Assembly (NCBI GenBank): GCA_905220665.1
Contig: CAJNAR010000153.1
Coordinates: 62,001-126,000, forward strand
DNA from: Albugo candida
Lineage: Eukaryota > Oomycota > Peronosporomycetes > Albuginales > Albuginaceae
Length of the DNA: 64,000 bases
Direction: 5' to 3'
Part shown: positions 53,491-63,152 of the stretch, piece after piece
Layout of the letters: every line of letters begins with the position of its first letter
How positions within the stretch are numbered: position 1 is the stretch's first letter
Notes under the pieces: generated by a model
The model's database searches: none
Seen by the model: the letters and a program-made list of their open reading frames with translations, nothing else
Told to the model about the DNA's origin: nothing
Translations under genes and position numbers: made by a program

Positions 53491-56162
53491 CTACAAAACG
53501 TCGTCTTCCTCCTCTTCTTCTTGTTCTTCCGAGAAAAACTTTAGATTCACATCATCCAGATTTTGCTTGATGGCATCCAGTCGGGAAATATCAATGTCTT
53601 TGGCTCCTATTTTCTGAACGATGGTGACAAATTGGATCACCCGCTCGGCCACAAAAACAGCCGTATGTGCTCGAATCTTTTGAGCTTGTTTTGTTCGCTG
53701 AAGAATTCGAAACTCTTCTTCGGCCAGACCCATCGATGCAGTTGCCAGCGTGACAGACGCATGAACCATCTCTTCTGCACGAGCTTCCATTTGATGAGGA
53801 ATGTTATACTCTTCCACTCGCTTGATCTCGGACATGTACAAGGCGTTCTTGAAGATTTTATGCTTGAGTTTGACCGCATCTTTGAGTAATTGCGTGAATC
53901 GATCAATCAGTTCGACCTTGTTCTTGACGCTAGACTTAAGAGTTTGGGGCGCGTTGAGAATTTGATCACGTTTGGAGATCAATTGTCCGGCATCTCGTTC
54001 CAAAAACGCAAGCGCCCAAAGGCGCAGGTACGCTTTCCCTGCATCCAACCGCTCCTTTTCAGAAAAATACCAATCTCGGGTGTCTTTATTCTTGATCAAA
54101 AGCCGAGCCGACCACGTTTGAACGGCATCAGTGCCTAAAGAGAGGCCTAATGCTTCCAATTTCGGTAACACGTCCTTGCTGTAAGCGATTGCATCCACGT
54201 CTGAAGCGAACTTGGCATTCAACACGTTGTCGATCACCTCGACAATGGTGGCCCTGTGCTTGACCAGCTTCTTATTGATATCTCGTCGCGCCTTCTTTTC
54301 TAACTGCTCAATCATATTAATTCCGGATCCCTTCCCTTGCTGCTGTGCTTCATCGCCAAAGATATCATCGATCGCAGACTCGGCACTAGCCATCTCTGAC
54401 GCCATTTGATCGGCCAAGGACACATTGGGAATCGGCATCGATGCGTCCAAACTACCGCTCATGCGTAAGCCTCCACCGCTGGACACTATCGTTCCATTTA
54501 AACCTTGCAGATTGAAAAGAGTAGCTCACGATCTTACCTTGCTGTAGGAGTTGCTGCTGCTGCATAACAACGCTAAATAGCTGCTCTATTGTGACCGGAC
54601 CATTCATTACCGATGAAAAAGATGCCGGCTACAAACACGCGTGAGATGATTTGAACAACGAGAAGAGATCATCGACACGTACTCCGGGATCATTAGGAGA
54701 TATCTCGTCCGGTTTTTCGATTAGTGACGAATCAATTCCTTCGGCTTCCATTTTGAGCTTGATCTGCTCCATGGGCATGCCCATTCTCGCTAATTTGAAG
54801 TACTTTTCCAAGGAAGGATCATCTTTGTTCAATAGCGGCACATGAGACTTCGATGGAGAATGAGCCAGTAGCGGATTCAACGGCCAGCTTGCACGAGGAT
54901 TTTGAGCTATATTGGAAGAAAACCCAGCCCCGAAATTCATCTCTGGCACACTCATCCGATACCCGTTCTCTGATGGCTACAAGCAAAAGCCATAAGTGAT
55001 GTGTATTGGTTACAGAGCGTGGTGGAAACGTACTCCTGGATCATTTGGAGACGCGCGTTTTGGATGATCAAGTAGACTGGGATCGACTCCATCTGCTTCC
55101 ATTTTGATTCGTATTTGCTCTTTCGGCATATCTAACCGAAGTAGCTTGAAGTATTTGACAAAAGCTGGGTCTTCGTCCACGGTCATTGGAATGTAGGCTC
55201 CTTCTGTCGGCTGGAATTCTCTATTAGAAAAGAAATGGGTCTAGCAATGAGAGAAGCGTACCCCAGGATCGTTGGGAGATACTGCATTCGGAGTATCGAG
55301 TAGCGCTTCACTGACTCCATCGTTCTCCATTTTTAATCTAATCTGCTCAATCGGCATATTCATGTCCTTCAGCTTGAAATATTTTCGGAATTCCGGATCG
55401 TCTTTGACCAGTAAAGGCGTATAGATCAATCTACTTGGTCCAAATGCATTCATTTGAGGCATGGAATACCTCCCGCTCCCTCCATTTTCGTGAAAACTAT
55501 GTGTTTTTTTCTCCAATTCTGACAATTTCCGATACAATTTATCAATTTCTGAAGAACTATCATCGAGTGATGTCTGCTTGACTCGAGAGCCTTGGTTCTC
55601 CATCAGTTGAGTAATCTGTTTTTGCAGCGAATCGATTTGCTTTTTATTTGTAAATCCATCCGCCTTTCTCGCCAATTCGAGCAGATTCTTGACTTGTTTT
55701 TCGGTAAGTCCCGAAGAATTTGCAAGTGTCGACGACAGTCTCATCGACGCCGAAGAAGAACGATTGCTTAGTCTTCGTGTAGACTGCATCATTTCTTCAT
55801 CTTCCGACTCGCTTTCTTCTTCCGCATCAGATTCTGATCCTTCCGAATTTTCTTTCATCATACGCGCTGCGCAGATAGTAAGCAAATGAATCAGAGTCTT
55901 GGACTGCTACGAACCGGAGATGCAGTACGCTCTATGTGCACTAAAATGACGACGTTTGCAGGTCTGTGGACAAAATATCACTCAAATGCCTCTTATACAG
56001 TAAACGACTGCGTACCTCGCTGCAATAATAGACAGAGCTGCAAGTCGTGCAAGGTAAGGACGCATTGGAGATCGCGCAGTACGCGCAGTCTTCGCTCATC
56101 CCGCTACCATAACCGCTGATAGCCAGTTGATTCATCAGCTCCTCATCACTGTCACTATTCAT
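53491..56162 (-). CDS. MYND zinc-finger protein with three WASHC3-like motifs
   Basis: Exons from the start: 56162-56016, 55963-55915, 55866-55262, 55210-55034, 54976-54683, 54628-54538 and 54485-53491 (785 aa). Introns are 52, 48, 51, 57, 54 and 52 nt. The N-terminus is a MYND finger built across the first intron (CAYC, C-T-T-C, YYCSE, then TCKRRHFSAHRAYC). An acidic stretch and a coiled coil follow. Three copies of a 45-residue motif are next: (K)DDPxFxKYFKLxxMxMPxEQIxxKMxxDGV, ending SPNDPG. The copies end at 55262, 55034 and 54683, each followed directly by a phase-0 intron. This motif resembles the C-terminal motif of WASH complex subunit 3 (CCDC53). The last about 330 residues are helical and unrecognised (KKARRDINKKLVKHRATIVEVIDNVL in pieces). 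Two separate genes is the alternative, but splicing joins them in frame. Confidence 0.72.
54683..55430 (-). repeat. Three-fold WASHC3-like motif repeat, each ending at a phase-0 intron
   Basis: Copies at about 55,425-55,262, 55,185-55,034 and 54,840-54,683. Each encodes a block with DDP or DEDP, then KYFKL, MP, EQI, K-M-E, and ends with SPNDPG. Each is followed immediately by a GTACG donor. The coding sequences have diverged at the DNA level, so this is an old exon-level duplication. Confidence 0.8.
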
Positions 56163-56668
56163 ATGTTCTAGCAAGTTTGTGTATGTCGTATGGAGACTCG
56201 GAATTTCTATTTTTTTTGATGGACGCGTCAATCGTTTTTTATAGATGGGGTCTAGATCTGTAAATAGTATACTTTATATTCGTCCGTGAAAGGGACGTGA
56301 CAGCAGAAGGGACGAATGTCACGATGGATGTCACCGAGTCAATATGGTAGATGTATATTACATTTCTGATCGATGTATACGAAATCAACACAAGGTACGC
56401 TGGTTACTGTATACGAGACCCCATAATCGGGGGATCTACTTTACATAATGCTTCTTTCGTTCTCAGTAAAGTAGTTACCGCGATCGTGAGTTATGAATCT
56501 TATCCTCCATTCGTGGCAGGCTAGTCTTTAGCAAGTTGAATGATTGCCATCTTATCCAAAGTCACGTCACTACGCCTAATTCGTAACCTTGTAACCTGTA
56601 TTTCGTACCTTGTAACGTAACCTGTCGATCTATTTATACCCGGGTTACACGGAATCCTGGCACCGAAA
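56163..56668. promoter_or_regulatory. Divergent promoter with repeated GTAAC motifs
   Basis: This 506-bp interval serves the MYND gene and the receiver-kinase gene. Close to the kinase start, GTAAC occurs four times, at 56583, 56591, 56612 and 56617, in the setting CCTTGTAAC/CGTAACC. It appears inverted (GGTTAC) at 56643. An AT-rich TATTTATA lies at 56631-56638, about 30 bp before the ATG. Direct and inverted copies around a TATA-like site suggest protein binding sites, but function is unproven. Confidence 0.4.
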
Positions 56669-59482
56669 ATGGATCCTTCCAATGTGAGAATTTTAGTCGT
56701 AGAAGATGACGCTTTCACTCGAACTGCTACAATAGACATACTTTGCTCTTGCAAATACATTGTTTCCGCCGTCGAAAATGGGAAAGAAGCGCTTCAAACA
56801 CTGCAAGAATCGCATCAAGAATACGATCTTGTTTTGTGTGATGTGATGCTTCCTTGTATGACTGGAATTGAGCTACTGGAAGCCATCCAGGCCCATCCCA
56901 CTCGATTTAATCACATTCCTATCGTCATGACATCCTGTAATGAAGGAATGGACGTTGTGAAGAATTGCTTAAGCAAAGGCGCAAAAGATTATTTAATCAA
57001 ACCCATTCAGGTCAACACTGCAAAGACGCTTGTTCGGCATGTGTGGCTGCATCGACAGCAACAAAGTAATCAGCAAAACGCACAATCGGAAGTATCGAAC
57101 GGGGTACACTTTGTACCTTGTTATTCTTCGATATGGCAAAATCTTGAGATGATTCGACAGATTGGAAAAGGAACACATGGAAATATAATGCTTGCCAAGC
57201 GCAAAGAAGATGGAGCGATTGTCGCGATTAAACGGATACAGACTGCGGATTTTAGTGAACAAGGAAAGAAACAAGCTGATAATGAGGTCGTACTACTAAA
57301 ATCGCTGTATCATGTAAATATCGTGCGCTTTTACGATCATTTCATGCTCGGTGACGAATTAAATATTGTGATGGAATACTCGGATGGAGGTAATCTTCGC
57401 CAATTGATAAGATTGAGAGCGAGAGATGAGATGGGACCGTTTCCAGAGACTGTTATAATGTCGTGGTTTGCACAACTCGTGCTCGCAGTTGCGTATATTC
57501 ACGGCAAGAACGTACTTCATCGCGACTTGAAAGCACAGAACGTTTTTTTGACGCGGAAAAATGTTATCAAATTGGGCGATTTTGGCATTTCCAAAGCTTT
57601 AAGCGATGATGTGACAGCCAACACAGCTTGTGGGACGCCAGAAAGTATGTCTCCGGAAATTTGTCGAAGTGAGCCTTACGGCAAGAAATCAGACGTATGG
57701 TCTCTTGGCTGCATTCTGTATGAATTGATCATGCTCTCACGACCATTTGAGGCCAAATCGCTTTCAGAAATCTTCACAAAGATTTGCAAAGCAGAATATG
57801 ATCCGATCCCACAGCGCTTTTCGAGGGAATTGCGACTTTTAGTCCAGCTAATGCTGCAATTGGACCCAAACAAACGTCCGACAATCGACGATATCTGTCG
57901 ATTTCCGTTTGTACAGGCTCCTATCCAGACCTTCCTATCAGCACATGTATCGGAATTCCAAGAAGCACTGGAACTCGAGGCAAAATTACATCAGCCTTCC
58001 CTCTTTAGCGCTGAAACTTCGATAGATACATTGAATGGATCGGAAATACATCAAGAAGGTCTCAAACATCTTATTGACAACCAGCAAATCATCCAATCTC
58101 TCGAGAAATACACTGAAACGAAAACTTTGAAATCCAAGCTCACAGTCTCAACCTCCTCACTCAACGTTAAAGACAGCACTTTGCAGCACCAAAGAAACAA
58201 CCAAATATGCGACGTTCGAGTTTTGACGAAGAATACGTCGGTGCATGAAGGAACACTTGAGGCACATAAGATGTCTTCCGAGACGTCATGTAGTCTCAGT
58301 AGTATCTCCAAGTCTCTACCGACCTCAGAATATCAAGAAATGGACCTTGCAGATGACTTTCGTGGGCTTATTTGCGTGCAAGACATTCGAAGTGGATTGT
58401 TTTCAATTCATATCGCTTGTATTTCAGGCGAAGATCTTCTTTACAATCTCAAATGTCAAATGGGGAAGTCAGTAGAGGAAGCGTATGATTTCTTGGATGT
58501 GCTGCTTCACCATCGCCGTCTCAAAGTGGTCGTAGCGGATGATATGAATGAGCCTAACATCCAAAGCAGCAGCACGTTGATCCGATTCCAAGTGGACGAG
58601 ATTTTCGAACCGATGAATATGCGATACATTTACAATTACCCGGCTCCAGAAACGCCCATGCAAATAGCTTTGGAAGTGCGTCACTGCATACAAAAGATAC
58701 ATGAGAGCAAGCAGTATCCCGACCGAATCAGTATGGGATTTCAGGGCTCCTACACCGTGACAAAATACTCAATGCATCGACATCGGTCTTTCAGTAAAGG
58801 AATAGATTCGGGGAATCCCGCAGGGAGCAATGAGGTAGCTCTCTCTTTAGCATATCGCCATTTCCTCCGATCAGTGGCCAAGCTACAAACTGTGGAGTTG
58901 AATAACGTATCAAAGCACGATCGTCAAGCTTTCTTCATCAACGTGTACAACACGATGGTCTTGCACGGGATGATCGAATATGGGATTCCACAAAACAGCA
59001 CGCAGTATCGAAAATTCGAGAAAGATGTCCAGTATCAGATTGGAGCCTACCGATTTACTCTCAGCGACCTGAAACATGGAATCATACGCTGCAATCGAAA
59101 GCCTCCGAGCAACTACTGGGAACGTCAATTCCAGGCTCAAGACCCTCGACTTCAGTTTCGATTGCATATTCGCGATCCACGCTCCTTACTCGTTCTCATA
59201 GAGCCATGTGAGCCATTGATCGTCCCCAATGAAGCAGCTATCATACATGCGGGGAGGACAGATACCGATTTGGAAGAACAGGTCGGAGCGTATTGTGCTT
59301 GTCGTGTCGAGATTCACATCGAAACGCAAGAAGTAGTGCTTCCACGATTATTCCGGGTGTTCAGAACCGATTTTGGAGCGGCCGAACGAGACGTGATATC
59401 GTGGCTTTCAGAGTATGTGCCTCACCTTCCTTCGAATTTTACAAGTTATCGAATAAAGTATGCCGGAGGAATTGTTTGTTGA
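56669..59482 (+). CDS. Receiver-domain / NEK-like kinase / DUF547 fusion protein
   Basis: Single exon, 937 aa. Residues 5-128 are a bacterial-type response-regulator receiver: acidic pocket E12-D13-D14, phospho-acceptor D58 in LVLCDVML, T88/S89, and K111 in LIKPI. A Ser/Thr kinase domain follows (about 155-420) with IGKGTHGNIMLA, VAIKRI, LHRDLKAQNVFL, DFGISKA and a CGTPESMSPEI activation segment. It is closest in look to NEK kinases and carries all catalytic residues. Residues about 560-650 may be DEP-like (FLDVLLHHRRLKVV). The C-terminal 250 residues are a DUF547 domain (KHDRQAFFINVYNTMVLHGMIEYG). The expected logic is that aspartate phosphorylation gates a Ser/Thr kinase, but no partner histidine kinase lies in this window. 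The order receiver-kinase-DUF547 is unusual. Confidence 0.88.
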   Translation: MDPSNVRILVVEDDAFTRTATIDILCSCKYIVSAVENGKEALQTLQESHQEYDLVLCDVMLPCMTGIELLEAIQAHPTRFNHIPIVMTSCNEGMDVVKNCLSKGAKDYLIKPIQVNTAKTLVRHVWLHRQQQSNQQNAQSEVSNGVHFVPCYSSIWQNLEMIRQIGKGTHGNIMLAKRKEDGAIVAIKRIQTADFSEQGKKQADNEVVLLKSLYHVNIVRFYDHFMLGDELNIVMEYSDGGNLRQLIRLRARDEMGPFPETVIMSWFAQLVLAVAYIHGKNVLHRDLKAQNVFLTRKNVIKLGDFGISKALSDDVTANTACGTPESMSPEICRSEPYGKKSDVWSLGCILYELIMLSRPFEAKSLSEIFTKICKAEYDPIPQRFSRELRLLVQLMLQLDPNKRPTIDDICRFPFVQAPIQTFLSAHVSEFQEALELEAKLHQPSLFSAETSIDTLNGSEIHQEGLKHLIDNQQIIQSLEKYTETKTLKSKLTVSTSSLNVKDSTLQHQRNNQICDVRVLTKNTSVHEGTLEAHKMSSETSCSLSSISKSLPTSEYQEMDLADDFRGLICVQDIRSGLFSIHIACISGEDLLYNLKCQMGKSVEEAYDFLDVLLHHRRLKVVVADDMNEPNIQSSSTLIRFQVDEIFEPMNMRYIYNYPAPETPMQIALEVRHCIQKIHESKQYPDRISMGFQGSYTVTKYSMHRHRSFSKGIDSGNPAGSNEVALSLAYRHFLRSVAKLQTVELNNVSKHDRQAFFINVYNTMVLHGMIEYGIPQNSTQYRKFEKDVQYQIGAYRFTLSDLKHGIIRCNRKPPSNYWERQFQAQDPRLQFRLHIRDPRSLLVLIEPCEPLIVPNEAAIIHAGRTDTDLEEQVGAYCACRVEIHIETQEVVLPRLFRVFRTDFGAAERDVISWLSEYVPHLPSNFTSYRIKYAGGIVC

Positions 59483-59646
59483 ATGGATCGGGCTGCGAGA
59501 TCTTCTCTTCAGGCTGTAGAGAGCGTGTAGGCTTGAGAAAAAAAGTTTTGAATCAATGTATTTGATGGTGAATTTTGACCGTATTTGCGTCTACAGAGCG
59601 TATCGTGTAAGCCTTTGTACGATCTCGAAAGGTCATTGTGCTTTGA

Positions 59647-62600
59647 ATGGGTCCAAAAAAGCTTTCGGTATCGTCTTTGAATGAGAAAAGGAATGCGAGC
59701 GTTCAGGAGAGAATAGTAACTAATGTATCGCCAGTTTTTCTCAAATCGACTGATTCATTGCATAGCCATTACCCGTGCGAGATGTCCCGGCACTGGAGAC
59801 GGTCTTATCGCATTATACGCCGCCTTCCAAGCCAAAAGAGCTGTTCTCAGAGTGGAACACGAGCTTTGGTAAGCCCATGCACCGCCATCTCGCATCGTTT
59901 CTCTACAATTCTTTGTGTTTAGCATCGGAGCATTGGTGTTCCGAGTCTACGCCGTATGTCGACCCCACACCTCTGGAAGCATTTTTATGCATGCAGGCAA
60001 ATCCAACACACATCAAAAGCCTCTTTGACGTTGAATCGCTTCTATTGTAGCCATATGATTGCCATCAAGTGTCTTGGATGCGGCTTCAAGAGGTAGCGCT
60101 ATGCAACGTAAAGGCTTATACGCCCAACAGTGCCGTAAATGCTCGCGATCAATCAGCTCCAAAAATCACGAGCGACGGACCTTCACATCAAGTGAGTCGA
60201 ATGTATGTGACTATCCCTTTCTCCTCTTTGATTCTCTGTACAGAAAGCTGTGGATGCTCCGATTTTGATCGATCCCGAAACCATGAAACGATCGCAAGAG
60301 CTCGATTCTCGATTTTTTTTCCAACGAAAATGGACGTGTGAGCAGCTGGAGCAATTGAAAGCATGGGAGATCAATGAAACACGGGTAAGAAGAGAGCGGG
60401 AAGCACAATCCCGTGCATGGCTTGCGTACGAGGATACTCTCGCATGTCATCTCGCAAATCGAACACCGCATTTCTTCACCGATGAGATCGAAATTGACCC
60501 AAACGACCTTATCGACGACGAAGATGACACAACTCACACCTTTGACGTTTTACAACCTCCTCCATCTGCAGTGTCGCTGATCAACACGCTCTGTAAACCT
60601 CGTTTTCCGGAAGGGAGTCTTATTCAATGCGACACGGCTTCGGTCTTTCGGGTCATCCAACAGCTACTAAAAAAATGGCAATGCCAACCCTTTCAATTTC
60701 CCTGGGAATCCATCTACCCGCAGGATTCGCGTGGTGCACCTTTGTACAATGCGGGAGCGCGATACTCCATACGGCTTTATGTATTAGGCAGATGGAGAAG
60801 TATTGACGTCGATGATCGGCTTCCCGTCGATGAGGAAGGTAGGTCGATCTACCTGTCCACCATGCATCCGTCAGACTTGTGGCCATCTCTCTTGTGTAAA
60901 GCTATCTCCAAGACCTTCTACTGGCTTCGTGAGTCTTTAAGTCTCCAGGATGAAGCCATACATATCGGTCACTTGATCACGTGCCTTACGAGTTGGAAAT
61001 TAGTTCCATTCTCAGGCTCCCTGAATTCATTTTTCGATGCTGAGAAACTGATAGCGTGCCCAGAAGCCTTAGAAGAGCCCGATATCCTCCCAGCGGTACT
61101 TATATGCGGTCGAGAAGGAGATTCAAAGAATTTGCGGCCTCGAGAAATCGCTCTTGTTGAAGAGCTTGTACAGGACGAAGTGAGCCTCATCGGATTCTAC
61201 GATCAATACAGCGAGTTTGTACGCATCGAAGACACCAACATGTCCGCCTTCTACCTGTTTCTTATGTACCCTCCTGCCAAAGCAGTAGCAGAAATGATGC
61301 ACACGTGGACAGAAGCCCCGACTGTGAACGACAATACGGCTTCTGTGATCCATTCTTCTCCACCAAATTTTATCTCGACTCGATTGCTGGTTCTCAGGCA
61401 TTGCCAGAAGCCAAAGTCTCACACTATCGATTTAGTTTTGACGTTGTCACGTGTACCGCCAGTGGAAATTCACGCTGCAGATCTATCGGAAGTATCTTCG
61501 AAAGCTTTAGGCGTTGCTAAAGATGCAAGTCTTTTTCTTATAGAGCAGGACGTCTATCGTCAAAGACCGAGTTCCAACTTTATCACTGTCGATACCACAC
61601 GATCTGTGCGCCTCTCACTCGATCATAATGTAGATCATATCTTCCGCATATCTCCGCTGTCGAATCTGGTGTACGGGTTCGCGTTGCAGTCTGAGGCCTT
61701 CTCTAAGCACCAGGAACCTCCAGAGATGAAGATCATGGAGATTGCTGATTTTTGGAAAGAGGAAGGGCTAAACACAATTAAGACGCGTGGTACGACGGGT
61801 GTGCTTCGACAGAGTTCGTGGACGATCTTAATGATGCAAGTCATCAAAATCCAAAACAGTAGTGAGGAGCCTGTTTGGCTTTGGACCAATTTGGATCTAT
61901 CGGATGGATCAATAGCTCCAAATGTATCTCTGAGCGTTGTCGATAACAACACTTGTACTGTCATTACTCGATGTCCGCTTTTGTATGATCGAATCAAGCT
62001 CTGTGAAGGAGAAGACCGCGCAGTAGTTGGGCCTTTTACAATCCTACTTGAATGTCACGCTCCTGATCAGTTGGACGTGATTCCTATCACTTGGGAGCTT
62101 TCCATCGCGACAAATTGCGAATTTACGAGTTCTCAGGTACACGATCCACTGTCTCGTGTCGAGTTTGCTGGGCCTTACACACCCAATCGGTCAATGGTTT
62201 TGTTTCGAGACACACTTTCCGTGTCGAAATCAACGACTCTGACGAGTGTACAGGCTCAGCTGATGACAGATGATGAGACCGTGTCCATTGTCAATGATCT
62301 CGCTGTAAGAATCGATATTTTCGAGTCTGGAAGCGGTCATCTGCTATCTTCACTGTCAGCGATCGGACCGAAAGCATTGCAGCTTCCTTGGCAATTCGGA
62401 CAGTCGGAAGGGTGCAGTAGTTTGACCGTTGTAGCGAGCATCGACGAGATTTTGGGTCCTGTACCAGAGGATCTACAGGCTCGAGTTGCTTTCCATTCGT
62501 CTTTCTCCACGCCTTTGGCCGGGGAGGAGCCTAAGGCTCGAACCAATTCACAAGGTATCTATTGGCATCTCACTTGCTTCTCCACGGAAAACGTACGATT

Positions 62601-63060
62601 CGAGCCTGACGTATCGAGAGAGAGGGAGTTCGAGTCGATCGTGGAAGGATGGCAACAATGCGGTAAACATCGCGACGCAAATGGAGCGATTTCGAGGCTT
62701 TTTTTTCTACGAGAGCCCGAGCTTTCAGAATTGAAATCGCGCCAAGAAAATGTCAGTGAGGATACACTGCTCAAAACTCAGAGACGTTTGATTCCCGTCA
62801 AAGGAGAAAGCAACTACATCCATCAAATCGCATCGTCGAATCTGATTCAGCGCATAAAGCTTCCGAATGAGATTGAACAGGAAGAAGAAGAGATTCTGCA
62901 GACAATGAAAATGGATGAGGTCGCTTGGACAGAACGACAAGCGGCACGGATCGGTACCAAGCAAACGTACACGGACCAAGTGAGTGAGCTTTGGTCACAA
63001 ATACATATTCGAAGAGCTCAATTGTCGGAGCAGTGGGAATCGTTCCAAAATGTAAATTGA
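59647..63060 (+). CDS. Androglobin-like protein with degenerate calpain domain
   Basis: Exons 59647-59715, 59766-60029, 60093-60191 and 60244-63060 (about 1082 aa); introns 50, 63 and 52 nt. The first three exons are less sure than the last. Residues about 250-430 form a calpain-like domain of the androglobin (ADGB) type. It shows PFQFPWESIYPQ, ARYSIRLYVLGRWRSIDVDDRLPVD, EEGRSIYLSTMHPSDLWPSLLCKAISK and HLITCLTSWKLVPFSG. A catalytic Cys-His-Asn set is not obvious, so it is probably non-proteolytic. Beta-rich segments follow, and the C-terminus is a short coil. I do not see a globin domain, which full androglobin has. Animal androglobin is tied to flagella and sperm; a zoospore flagellum role is inference. 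Confidence 0.72.
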
Positions 63061-63152
63061 TTGAGAATTCACTCATTGTTAAATATGTATTTTATTCATT
63101 AATTTTCGCTTCATTGTAGTCATTTTTTCCTTTAGACATTGACCATACTTGC

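Noticed and set aside
53491..54607. The helical C-terminal part read as a separate gene starting at an ATG at 54607.
   Set aside because: A 54-nt intron (54629-54682) joins it in phase 0 to the upstream repeat exon, which otherwise runs on without a natural domain end. A separate gene would also have almost no promoter space.
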